Source: an uncultured Clostridia bacterium (GTDB taxonomy: Bacteria > Bacillota > Clostridia > TANB77 > CAG-508). Taken from it: DNA of 6,116 bases. The first letter of the stretch is position 1. Each line of letters opens with the position of its first letter. The notes under the pieces are model-generated. The model was not told where the DNA came from. It saw only the letters and a list, made by a program, of their open reading frames with translations, and made no database searches. A program made the position numbers and the translations under genes. Positions 1-4,178 of the stretch are shown piece by piece. The stretch lies in contig CAKPJR010000064.1 of NCBI GenBank assembly GCA_934162925.1, positions 1 to 6,116 on the forward strand, written 5' to 3'.

Positions 1-138
1 TGGATATTACGATAATAGTGAAAATTGGAGCGATGTATCATTTTATAAATTAAATCATAATATTGCATTAATAAATTGTGGACTAGAAGGAGCAGAAGCA
101 CAGGAGGTTTTAGAATTTATTAAGACTATAAATATAAA
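1..138 (+). repeat. Direct repeat, left copy (pairs with 1279-1416)
   Basis: Bases 1-138 match 1279-1416 at a constant offset of 1278 with three mismatches: G78/A1356, G107/A1385 and T127/C1405. Similarity stops within the last codons of both genes, and the 3' flanks are unrelated. The left boundary of the repeat is outside the window, so the true repeat may be longer. It is long and similar enough to be a substrate for homologous recombination that would remove the material between the copies. Confidence 0.95.
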
Positions 139-145
139 ATTATAG
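2..145 (+). CDS. 3' end of an unrecognised protein, paralogue of 863-1420 (partial)
   Basis: Seen: an open frame enters from the left edge (codons start at base 2) and runs 47 codons to TAG at 143-145. The peptide starts GYYDNSENWSD and ends FIKTINIKL. It matches residues 140-185 of the protein at 863-1420 with only two substitutions (Cys for Tyr165, Val for Ile175) plus one extra C-terminal Leu. The DNA is 135/138 identical, so this is a recent duplicate. The start, signal peptide and most of the domain lie outside the window. The function is unknown. The C-terminal helix (GAEAQEVLEFIKTI) after a beta-rich stretch would suit a small alpha/beta extracytoplasmic domain, but this is inference only. 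No terminator directly follows the stop. Confidence 0.8.
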   Translation, partial: GYYDNSENWSDVSFYKLNHNIALINCGLEGAEAQEVLEFIKTINIKL

Positions 146-208
146 CACTTGTTCAAAAATTAAGAGCTAAAACAAATTTAATGGTAAGCTGATGAAACAG
201 AAAAGCAA

Positions 209-257
209 AAAGGAAAAACAACGAGGTGTAATCTTATTCAGATTGCACTGCGTCCTC
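209..257 (-). terminator. Candidate minus-strand terminator hairpin in the 146-475 gap
   Basis: The 330-base gap 146-475 has no convincing gene. Its clearest structure is a 9-bp hairpin, arms 226-234 and 240-248 (GTGTAATCT and AGATTGCAC, one G-U pair) with a 5-base loop. It can be extended by GAG/CTC beyond a bulge. Read on the minus strand, the hairpin is followed by a T-rich run (GTTGTTTTTCCTTTTTG), as in an intrinsic terminator. On the plus strand there is no adjacent T run. An outer pairing of 198-204 (CAGAAAA) with 269-275 (TTTTCTG) is also possible. I see no minus-strand gene that it would end, so it may be a remnant or an unrelated structured RNA. Confidence 0.35.
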
Positions 258-334
258 TCATAAAAGATTTTTCTGATTTTAACATAAATGGATTATTCGA
301 ATGTATAGGAGGGTACTAGAGAAATTTACCATTT

Positions 335-363
335 TTGCAATTTGATAAAGAATATGATATAAT
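335..363 (+). promoter_or_regulatory. Sigma-A type extended -10 promoter for 491-841
   Basis: TTGCAA (335-340, 4/6 of the -35 consensus), a 17-base spacer, then TATAAT (358-363, perfect) preceded by TG one base upstream (355-356), the extended -10 motif. Transcription would start near 370 and leave a leader of about 120 bases before the ATG at 491. That leader contains the palindrome at 396-407. Confidence 0.7.
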
Positions 364-395
364 AATATTATGTAACATTTGTTATTTCTTGTTTG

Positions 396-407
396 CACTA
401 ATTAGTG
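396..407. promoter_or_regulatory. Perfect 12-base palindrome, possible operator
   Basis: CACTAATTAGTG is a perfect inverted repeat with no spacer, about 26 bases downstream of the predicted transcription start. With no loop it is a poor RNA hairpin, so a dimeric DNA-binding protein site acting as a roadblock is more likely. No regulator can be named from the sequence. Confidence 0.35.
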
Positions 408-490
408 TGAGGAAAATTCTCTATCTTTTAGTAATTGCAAAATGAGAAATTGACAGCAATAAAGAATATATTATATTGGAGGAATTAATT

Positions 491-841
491 ATGTTACGGA
501 AATTCGCATGGTGGTTTATCGTTTTTGGACTTAGCTTCTTAGCTCAAAATTTGGGATGGGCTGATCAAGGAACAGCATTTATTTGGCTTGAGTTAGGCGG
601 AATGGCAATTCTTATTGCATTTATTATTATCGTATGCTTGTTTGCAGGAGATGGTCTAGGTGAAAAATTTGGTTTTTCATTTGTAATTGCCATAATTTAT
701 GCAATATCATTAGGAATTGTACTTTTTGCAACATGGGGAGCAACCAAGTTGTTTGATATTGATTTCGCAGTTGCTTTCCAAATCATGACTTTTGGCCAAT
801 GTTTGTGTGGAAGTGGTTCCAAAAAAGACAAAGACAACTAA
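491..841 (+). CDS. Small multi-pass membrane protein, function unknown (116 aa)
   Basis: I do not recognise a family. Start chosen: ATG 491, because GGAGGA at 478-483 sits 7 bases upstream; the TTG at 476, which opens the frame five codons earlier, overlaps that site and is unlikely. Hydrophobic segments lie at about residues 5-22 (rich in Trp/Phe), 28-52 and 60-84, with a weaker one near 88-101, so three or four passes. The C-terminus is short and polar with CLCGSGSKKDKDN, two cysteines and a lysine/aspartate tail. The gene is monocistronic: own promoter (335-363), terminator (847-885). Its codon use looks less A-rich than neighbouring genes (codons such as TTC, GGC, CTT, ATC), which suggests, but does not prove, a different origin. 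It sits between two copies of a duplicated gene. A transporter subunit, small stress or immunity protein is possible; none can be shown. Confidence 0.8.
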   Translation: MLRKFAWWFIVFGLSFLAQNLGWADQGTAFIWLELGGMAILIAFIIIVCLFAGDGLGEKFGFSFVIAIIYAISLGIVLFATWGATKLFDIDFAVAFQIMTFGQCLCGSGSKKDKDN

Positions 842-846
842 CAAGC

Positions 847-885
847 AAAGGGAGAGTAAGTTATGCTCTCCTTTTGTTTATTTTC
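847..885 (+). terminator. Intrinsic terminator of 491-841
   Basis: Arms 847-856 (AAAGGGAGAG) and 866-875 (CTCTCCTTTT) form a 10-bp stem (one G-U) with a 9-base loop, followed by a T-rich tail to 885. It begins 5 bases after the TAA at 839-841. The ATG at 863 and its Shine-Dalgarno-like GGGAG (850-854) lie inside this hairpin. Confidence 0.85.
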
Positions 886-1420
886 TAAGGCACTAATATA
901 CACAGTATCAAAAGTTCATAGACTAAATCATAATTTGGAAAGTGGATATGACAATGGGTTAATTATAAAAATATTTGGAAAAGAAATATATAATAATGTT
1001 CCAAACAATACAAAAGAAATTTATTATGAAGAAACAGAAAAAAATTATTCTAAAACAATTGATAATATTAACATAGAACTAAGCATTCCAAATGACTGGA
1101 ATTATGAAGAAATATCTCAAGATAAAGAAAACGACTATTATAAGTTTGCATTAAAGTTGTATAAAAACGAAGAAAATAAAAATGCTGTTTTATATTTTTA
1201 CAATAATCCATTTGGAGTTTGCGGAACTGGAAGAACCGATGAAAAAATACATTTAAATAATGGAACTGAAGCAGTTGTTGGATATTACGATAATAGTGAA
1301 AATTGGAGCGATGTATCATTTTATAAATTAAATCATAATATTGCATTAATAAATTATGGACTAGAAGGAGCAGAAGCACAGGAGATTTTAGAATTTATTA
1401 AGACCATAAATATAAAGTGA
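863..1420 (+). CDS. Extracytoplasmic-type protein of unknown function, probably 5'-truncated duplicate (185 aa)
   Basis: Seen: an open frame to TGA 1418-1420 whose only methionine is residue 1. That ATG (863) lies in the loop of the preceding gene's terminator, and an in-frame TAA precedes it at 857-859. The GGGAG at 850-854 is correctly spaced but is part of the terminator stem. Residues 1-16 do not make a convincing signal peptide. From about residue 17 (KVHRLNHNLESG) the sequence reads like the region after a membrane anchor. The main domain is about 66-185: it begins NINIELSIPNDW, has single Cys120 and ends in a helix (GAEAQEILEFIKTI). The 'IP..W' opening recalls PsbP-like or other small alpha/beta secreted domains; this is only a resemblance. 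Residues 140-185 are nearly identical to the partial gene at 2-145. Most likely the original 5' end was lost when the upstream cassette arrived, leaving a pseudogene or a poorly expressed gene. Confidence 0.55.
   Translation: MLSFCLFSKALIYTVSKVHRLNHNLESGYDNGLIIKIFGKEIYNNVPNNTKEIYYEETEKNYSKTIDNINIELSIPNDWNYEEISQDKENDYYKFALKLYKNEENKNAVLYFYNNPFGVCGTGRTDEKIHLNNGTEAVVGYYDNSENWSDVSFYKLNHNIALINYGLEGAEAQEILEFIKTINIK
1279..1416 (+). repeat. Direct repeat, right copy (pairs with 1-138)
   Basis: Second copy of the 138-base repeat, 135 matches of 138, covering the last 46 codons of the gene at 863-1420. Only two of the three differences change an amino acid. The sequence after base 1416 is unrelated to that after base 138. 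Confidence 0.95.
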
Positions 1421-1422
1421 AT

Positions 1423-1451
1423 TTTACAAATTTAGGAAAAAATGTTATAAT
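1423..1451 (+). promoter_or_regulatory. Strong sigma-A promoter of the riboswitch unit
   Basis: TTTACA (1423-1428, 5/6), a 17-base spacer, and TATAAT (1446-1451, perfect) with TG at 1443-1444 giving an extended -10. The predicted start near 1458 falls just upstream of the riboswitch fold. The -35 box begins 3 bases after the stop codon at 1418-1420. Confidence 0.8.
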
Positions 1452-1462
1452 ATAATTAGATA

Positions 1463-1549
1463 CTGTAAAAAGGCAAAATAAACGAAAGTTTGTGGCGCAA
1501 AGTCAAAGATCTAAAAGTCCTAAAGCGACTCATGATAGCTTGGCTGCAA
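1463..1549 (+). promoter_or_regulatory. Cyclic di-GMP-I (GEMM-I) riboswitch
   Basis: The hallmarks of the class I c-di-GMP aptamer occur in order: AAAAAGGCAAA (1467-1477), a P2 hairpin of arms 1478-1483 and 1488-1493 closed by a GAAA tetraloop (1484-1487), the conserved GGCGCAAAG (1494-1502), a P3 hairpin built on AGTC (1501-1504) with GACT (1527-1530), and the closing CATGATAGCTTGGCTGC (1531-1547). The aptamer binds the second messenger c-di-GMP at the junction of the two helices. There is no T-run terminator between the aptamer and the gene. The ribosome binding site GAGGAGG (1554-1560) starts only a few bases after the aptamer, so control of translation initiation is more likely than attenuation. 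Whether the ligand turns the gene on or off cannot be read from the sequence. The exact 5' and 3' limits are approximate. Confidence 0.9.
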
Positions 1550-1567
1550 TAAAGAGGAGGGATTTAT

Positions 1568-2200
1568 ATGGAAAAGAAAGAAATGAAACTATGGAAAAAA
1601 ATATTACTTATTATATTAGTTTTAATTGTAGTATTTGCCATAGTTATATTAAGAAAATATATAATCATAACCACTCTTATAAATGCATCTAAGAATTATG
1701 ACTCTAAAACAAACTTTATGGCAGAAATGTATACAATCTCAAATGATTCTATAACTTTAAATAAAATATACCATAAAGATGAAGATTTTCTTATGGCAGC
1801 ACAAACGTATAGCAGTAAAATCTTAAATGAAAGAAAAACGACAGCATATTTAAAAGATAATGAAAAAATAGTAATTATACAATCAGGAGAAGACAAAGTA
1901 GCATTGCTAAATGGAAATATTGCACCAATACACATCAGTACAATTAGTGAATTCGATGATATTAAACTTAAAATACCTTTAGCATTTACAGCAAGAATAA
2001 CAACAGAAAAATGCAATAATAAAGAATGTTATTTAATTGAAGTATCAAAAGACTATAGAATATGGGTAGAAAAGGATACAGGTATAATAGTAAGAGAGAT
2101 AAATATTGATAATATAACAAACCGAATATATACTTTTGATGAAGTAAAAGATGAAGAAATTATAAAACCAGATGTTTCAGACTGCAAAATACAAGAATAA
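1568..2200 (+). CDS. c-di-GMP-controlled membrane-anchored extracytoplasmic protein, LolA-like fold suspected (210 aa)
   Basis: Start ATG 1568 lies 7 bases after GAGGAGG (1554-1560). Residues 1-10 are basic, 11-28 form one hydrophobic segment (uncleaved anchor), and the rest (about 40-210) should lie outside the membrane. The outer part alternates short beta-like strands: residues 74-81, 91-95, 101-105, 111-115, then YRIWVEKDTGIIVREIN at 163-179. A strand with 'Tyr-x-x-Trp-Val-x-Lys-Asp-Thr-Gly' followed by a second strand is typical of LolA/LppX-like lipid- or ligand-carrier half-barrels, but the match is by eye and weak. Cys149 and Cys154 (CNNKEC) could form a disulphide. The gene is alone in its unit, between the riboswitch and the terminator at 2211-2248. 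By analogy with other c-di-GMP-I targets in Clostridia it may act in surface attachment, matrix or the motile-sessile switch; that is inference. Confidence 0.9.
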   Translation: MEKKEMKLWKKILLIILVLIVVFAIVILRKYIIITTLINASKNYDSKTNFMAEMYTISNDSITLNKIYHKDEDFLMAAQTYSSKILNERKTTAYLKDNEKIVIIQSGEDKVALLNGNIAPIHISTISEFDDIKLKIPLAFTARITTEKCNNKECYLIEVSKDYRIWVEKDTGIIVREINIDNITNRIYTFDEVKDEEIIKPDVSDCKIQE

Positions 2201-2210
2201 TTTATAAAAC

Positions 2211-2248
2211 AAGCAAGTAGTTATCTAATAATTACTTGCTTTTAATTT
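2211..2248 (+). terminator. Strong intrinsic terminator of the riboswitch-controlled gene
   Basis: Arms 2211-2224 and 2228-2241 form a 14-bp stem (AAGCAAGTAGTTAT with ATAATTACTTGCTT, one G-U) and a 3-base loop, followed by TTTTAATTT. It begins 11 bases after the stop at 2200. Confidence 0.9.
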
Positions 2249-2291
2249 ATGCCAAAAGGGACGGCAGGCTGTCTGAAAATTAATCAAAAAA

Positions 2292-2320
2292 TGTAGGGGG
2301 TGTCGCCCTCGGCGACCCGC
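2292..2320 (+). repeat. GC-rich hairpin repeat, TGTAGGGG type
   Basis: TGTAGGGGG at 2292-2300 leads into GTCGCC (2302-2307), CTC loop, GGCGAC (2311-2316) and ends CCCGC. The GC content is far above the surroundings. I recognise this layout (TGTAGGGG, inverted repeat, CCCGC) as a common interspersed intergenic repeat of gut Clostridia. Bases 2250-2460 contain no gene; this and the next two entries are what they hold. Confidence 0.7.
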
Positions 2321-2353
2321 AATAGTAGAATTAACAAATATATTGCATTAAAA

Positions 2354-2403
2354 GAACCTCCAGTCGGCTACGCCGACAGCTCCCTTAGATAAAGGGGGCC
2401 AAG
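2354..2403. repeat. GC-rich double-hairpin repeat, GTCGGC-TAC-GCCGAC type
   Basis: Two adjacent hairpins: GTCGGC (2363-2368), TAC, GCCGAC (2372-2377); then GCTCCCTT (2379-2386), AGATA loop, AAGGGGGC (2392-2399). The order GAACCTCCAGTCGGC ... GACAGCTCCCTT ... AAGGGGGCCAAG is a recurrent dispersed intergenic element in gut Firmicutes genomes, recognised from memory. It is REP-like, with no coding capacity. Confidence 0.75.
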
Positions 2404-2434
2404 ATTTGGGCAGACACAGGACCTGCCTCTACAT
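2404..2434 (-). repeat. Inverted copy of the TGTAGGGG-type hairpin repeat
   Basis: On the minus strand, from 2433 down to 2408, the sequence reads TGTAGAGGCAGGTCC and continues to TGCCC. This has the same plan as 2292-2320 (TGTAG-GG, inverted repeat, CCC), but the stem sequence differs (GGCAG 2409-2413 pairs with CTGCC 2423-2427). It faces the copy at 2292, so the two bracket the double hairpin at 2354-2403. Confidence 0.6.
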
Positions 2435-2465
2435 AAACTCTACAATTTAAATTTTGGCCTGAATA

Positions 2466-2546
2466 TTAACTTTTAACATATACAGCATAATAAATAATAT
2501 GCGTGAAAAGTCCAGTATTTAATTTTTCTATTTTTTTCTGATCCAT
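2466..2546 (-). CDS. Possible 26-residue small protein or remnant
   Basis: On the minus strand GAAAGGGG lies 6 bases before ATG 2546, and 26 codons run to TAA 2466-2468. The peptide starts MDQKKIEKLNTGLF and ends AVYVKS, with a basic head and a weakly hydrophobic aromatic middle (IIYYAVYV). It lies about 100 bases downstream of the LytTR operon in the same direction, so it could be a fourth member, a small membrane peptide, or the surviving 5' end of a gene cut by the GC-rich repeats next to it. Evidence is the ribosome site and length only. Confidence 0.35.
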   Translation of the reverse strand: MDQKKIEKLNTGLFTHIIYYAVYVKS

Positions 2547-2627
2547 AATTTTCCCCTTTCAATTAACTAATATCAAAATACTAACAAAAAATGAAGTAAC
2601 AATTAGTAGAGTTCTCAATTTTACAGT

Positions 2628-2646
2628 ATTCTACTTAAAGTAGAAT
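2628..2646. other. AT-rich hairpin at the 3' end of the LytTR operon
   Basis: ATTCTAC (2628-2634) and GTAGAAT (2640-2646) form a 7-bp stem that starts 2 bases beyond the stop codon of the minus-strand gene 2649-3068. No T run follows on either strand, so it is at best a weak terminator or an mRNA 3'-end stabiliser. Confidence 0.35.
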
Positions 2647-2648
2647 AA

Positions 2649-3068
2649 CTAATTATTCCAGATTGTATCAAGTTCTTCAGAAGTAATAATTTTTAATGTA
2701 TAGCATGCATATTCTAACTCTTGCCTTTTTTCAGTTTCGTTTTCAATATTTGATAAATATTGAATCACTGCTTCTTTTCCGCCAATTGCATTATAAAATT
2801 CTTTCATTTCATCTTCTGTAAATTTTCGAACTTCCCCTGTTGTAGCATCTCTCATTTTACAGCTTCTTGATAATTCATTATATAAAGACAGTTTTACCAT
2901 CCTAAAATTTTCATCTACATTTGAACTTTTTAATACTTCAATTGTATCATTAATACTATAAACTTTCATTGGCATATAATAACCTTTATATGCCATTATA
3001 ATACCAAATAATATCGCTGAAAACACAATTGTAGCAACTACCGCAATAACAATTTTATCCTTACCCAT
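2649..3068 (-). CDS. Single-pass membrane protein, third gene of LytTR operon (139 aa)
   Basis: Start chosen at ATG 3068: GGAGGTG (3081-3075) lies 6 bases upstream. An in-frame ATG at 3089 exists but lacks such a site and would overlap the previous gene more. The start overlaps the previous gene's end by 8 bases (ATGGGTAA), indicating translational coupling. Residues 1-5 are basic, 6-28 are hydrophobic, and about 29-139 form a polar, helix-rich domain (SINDTIEVLKSS, FTEDEMKEFYNAIGGKEAVIQYL, ETEKRQELEYACYTLKIITSEELDTIW) with Cys70 and Cys122. I do not recognise the family. Being co-translated with a LytTR regulator suggests a role in sensing or in restraining the regulator, or that it is the product the system controls; all are inference. 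Confidence 0.85.
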   Translation of the reverse strand: MGKDKIVIAVVATIVFSAILFGIIMAYKGYYMPMKVYSINDTIEVLKSSNVDENFRMVKLSLYNELSRSCKMRDATTGEVRKFTEDEMKEFYNAIGGKEAVIQYLSNIENETEKRQELEYACYTLKIITSEELDTIWNN

Positions 3069-3378
3069 TTTCAGCACCTCCAAAATCATTTACTTTTAAT
3101 TTCTCTAATTTTTCATTTAATTTCTTTACAATATATTTATCATATTTTCTAACACAAATAACCATAATAGAGTATAATATTGAATATACAATTAAGTAAT
3201 ATGGTCCATATGCTAAAATATAAGTTAATAAATTATTCAAATCTTGACTTGGGTAAATTGCATTATCTAACAGAATTGAAATTGTTATTCTTTGAGTAAT
3301 AAATGCAATTATTGAAAAAGAAATTAGACCAATAATATAATAAATAAAATATTTTAAAATTAAAATAATCTTTTTCAT
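3061..3378 (-). CDS. Two-pass membrane protein, second gene of LytTR operon (105 aa)
   Basis: ATG 3378 follows the regulator's stop by a single base (TAA-A-ATG), and its AGGAGG lies within the regulator's last codons, so the two genes are translationally coupled. Hydrophobic stretches lie at about residues 8-30 and 48-75, giving two membrane passes with a polar loop (DNAIYPSQDLNN) between. The C-terminal tail (76-105: RKYDKYIVKKLNEKLEKLK) is basic and probably cytoplasmic and helical, so it could contact the DNA-binding protein. Small membrane proteins next to LytTR regulators are known as inhibitors in streptococcal HdrRM and BrsRM, and DUF3021 proteins also pair with LytTR regulators. This protein is shorter than DUF3021 and I cannot assign it to any of these families. 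An inhibitor or sensor role is inference from position. Confidence 0.85.
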   Translation of the reverse strand: MKKIILILKYFIYYIIGLISFSIIAFITQRITISILLDNAIYPSQDLNNLLTYILAYGPYYLIVYSILYSIMVICVRKYDKYIVKKLNEKLEKLKVNDFGGAENG

Positions 3379-3379
3379 T

Positions 3380-3841
3380 TTAAATCCTCCTACTCTCTAA
3401 ATATTTCATAATTTCTGATGTTCTTCTTCTAGAAACATTTCGCGCTGTATTGTCATCAAGCTTTACAACAATCTTTCCAGTTTCACTCATATCAAATTTC
3501 TTTACATGCTTTATATTTACAATGCAGTTTTTAGAAATTCTTATAAAATCTATATTAATTTTCTCTAATTCATATAATCTACCTTTAACTCTATATCTCT
3601 TATCTTTTACTACACAATAATTATTCTTTTTATCACTGTAAAACATTACTATGTCAGAATAGTTAACTTCTAGTAATGAGTAATTATCATCCATTACAAT
3701 GACTTTATTGTTGCAATTTAATTCATAATGGTTTATATAATCAACTAATTTTTTTAGTTCTTTATAATTATCTGAATGTTGAATATTCAAAACTACTTCA
3801 TTATCATCAAGATTATTATTTTTTATTATATTAATTTTCAT
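3380..3841 (-). CDS. LytTR-family DNA-binding transcriptional regulator (153 aa)
   Basis: A cytoplasmic transcription factor. Residues about 53-150 form a LytTR domain: the opening strand region SLLEVNYSDIVMFYSD (55-70), KRYRVKGRLYELE (81-93), the diagnostic FIRISKNCIVNIKHVKKF (99-116), a GKIVVKLDD strand turn (122-130) and the final VSRRRTSEIMKYL (136-148), whose basic residues should contact DNA. Residues 1-52 are a short unassigned N-terminus (KINIIKNNN, YKELKKLVDYIN). There is no receiver domain, so this is the stand-alone LytTR type, not a two-component response regulator. The start is ATG 3841; an in-frame stop lies nine bases upstream, so no longer form is possible. It is the first gene of a three-gene operon with two membrane proteins. 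The promoter (3926-3898) and an unusual ribosome site (3877-3842) precede it. Target sites are not identified; autoregulation is usual for the family. Confidence 0.92.
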   Translation of the reverse strand: MKINIIKNNNLDDNEVVLNIQHSDNYKELKKLVDYINHYELNCNNKVIVMDDNYSLLEVNYSDIVMFYSDKKNNYCVVKDKRYRVKGRLYELEKINIDFIRISKNCIVNIKHVKKFDMSETGKIVVKLDDNTARNVSRRRTSEIMKYLESRRI

Positions 3842-3877
3842 TTTATACTACTGTTAATAAGTAACAGCATCTCCTTT
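3842..3877 (-). promoter_or_regulatory. Ribosome binding site separated from the start by a hairpin
   Basis: On the minus strand AAAGGAG (3877-3871) is the only good Shine-Dalgarno sequence but is 29 bases from the ATG at 3841. A hairpin, CTGTTA (3867-3862) with TAACAG (3856-3851) and a 5-base loop, lies between. If folded, it would shorten the effective spacing to about 12 bases. An out-of-frame ATG at 3870 opens a 10-codon frame whose TGA overlaps the regulator's ATG (ATGA), but it lies directly against the Shine-Dalgarno and is unlikely to start well. Confidence 0.45.
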
Positions 3878-3897
3878 CTTTAAATCTATCTATATGA

Positions 3898-3926
3898 ATT
3901 TTATATTATTTATATATTGTTTTCAA
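3898..3926 (-). promoter_or_regulatory. Candidate promoter of the LytTR operon
   Basis: On the minus strand TTGAAA (3926-3921), a 17-base spacer, and TAAAAT (3903-3898) match the sigma-A boxes (4/6 and 5/6). The start would be near 3891, giving a leader of about 50 bases. The local sequence is very AT-rich, so chance matches are easy. Confidence 0.5.
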
Positions 3927-3946
3927 TTATTTTGCGTAAGAGGTAG

Positions 3947-4091
3947 TATAAATGGATAAGCGGATTAACTCATGATAGCACAATTGCAGAAGACCTTACC
4001 CAAGAAACTTTTTATAAGGCAGTAAAAAATAGATACATATAAAGGTGAATGCAGAATATCAGTTTGGCTGTGTCAAATAGCTAAGAATTTA
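3947..4091 (+). pseudogene. Remnant of an ECF sigma-70 factor gene (region 2)
   Basis: Two reading frames together spell sigma-70 region 2 of an extracytoplasmic-function sigma factor. Bases 3947-4030 give YKWISGLTHDSTIAEDLTQ then ETFYKAVKN, with the classic 'DAEDLTQETF'-type core-binding helix. Then, one base out of frame, 4032-4091 gives DTYKGECRISVWLCQIAKNL, matching the '-10' recognition segment (KF/YKGE..I..WL..IAKN). The original frame hits TAA at 4040-4042 and the second frame TAG at 4092-4094. There is also a stop just before 3947, with no start codon. Regions 1 and 4 cannot be found, although 4118-4231 stays open in one frame without a start. So the gene is decayed at both ends and frameshifted in the middle. 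The intact ancestor would have directed RNA polymerase to a stress or envelope regulon. It now fills most of the gap between the LytTR operon and the LCP gene. Confidence 0.85.
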
Positions 4092-4178
4092 TAGATATAG
4101 TATTAGTTGTAGATTGAATAGCAGCATTAGAGCTTGTAAAAATCCATAATAGAGAACAAAATAGAATCAAATGGTGTA

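Noticed and set aside
450..477. TTGACA (450-455) with TATATT (472-477) as a promoter for 491-841
   Set aside because: Spacing is acceptable (16) but transcription would begin after the GGAGGA ribosome site at 478-483; the promoter at 335-363 is better.
1068..1379. Minus-strand frame of 103 codons
   Set aside because: It lies wholly opposite the paralogue at 863-1420; its composition (runs of Leu, Phe, Tyr, His) is that of an antisense shadow, with no ribosome site.
1492..1692. Plus-strand frame of 66 codons beginning MAQSQRSKSP
   Set aside because: It starts inside the conserved core of the c-di-GMP riboswitch and overlaps the gene at 1568 in another frame; no ribosome site supports it.
1696..2016. 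Minus-strand frame of 106 codons
   Set aside because: Antisense to the riboswitch-controlled gene; no ribosome site, no promoter, and the sense strand is clearly coding.
2506..2517. AAAAGTCCAGTA shared with the terminator arm at 5885-5896, read as half of a broken terminator
   Set aside because: There is no matching second arm at 2518-2560, and the bases are explained as part of a small minus-strand reading frame; a 12-base match is probably chance.
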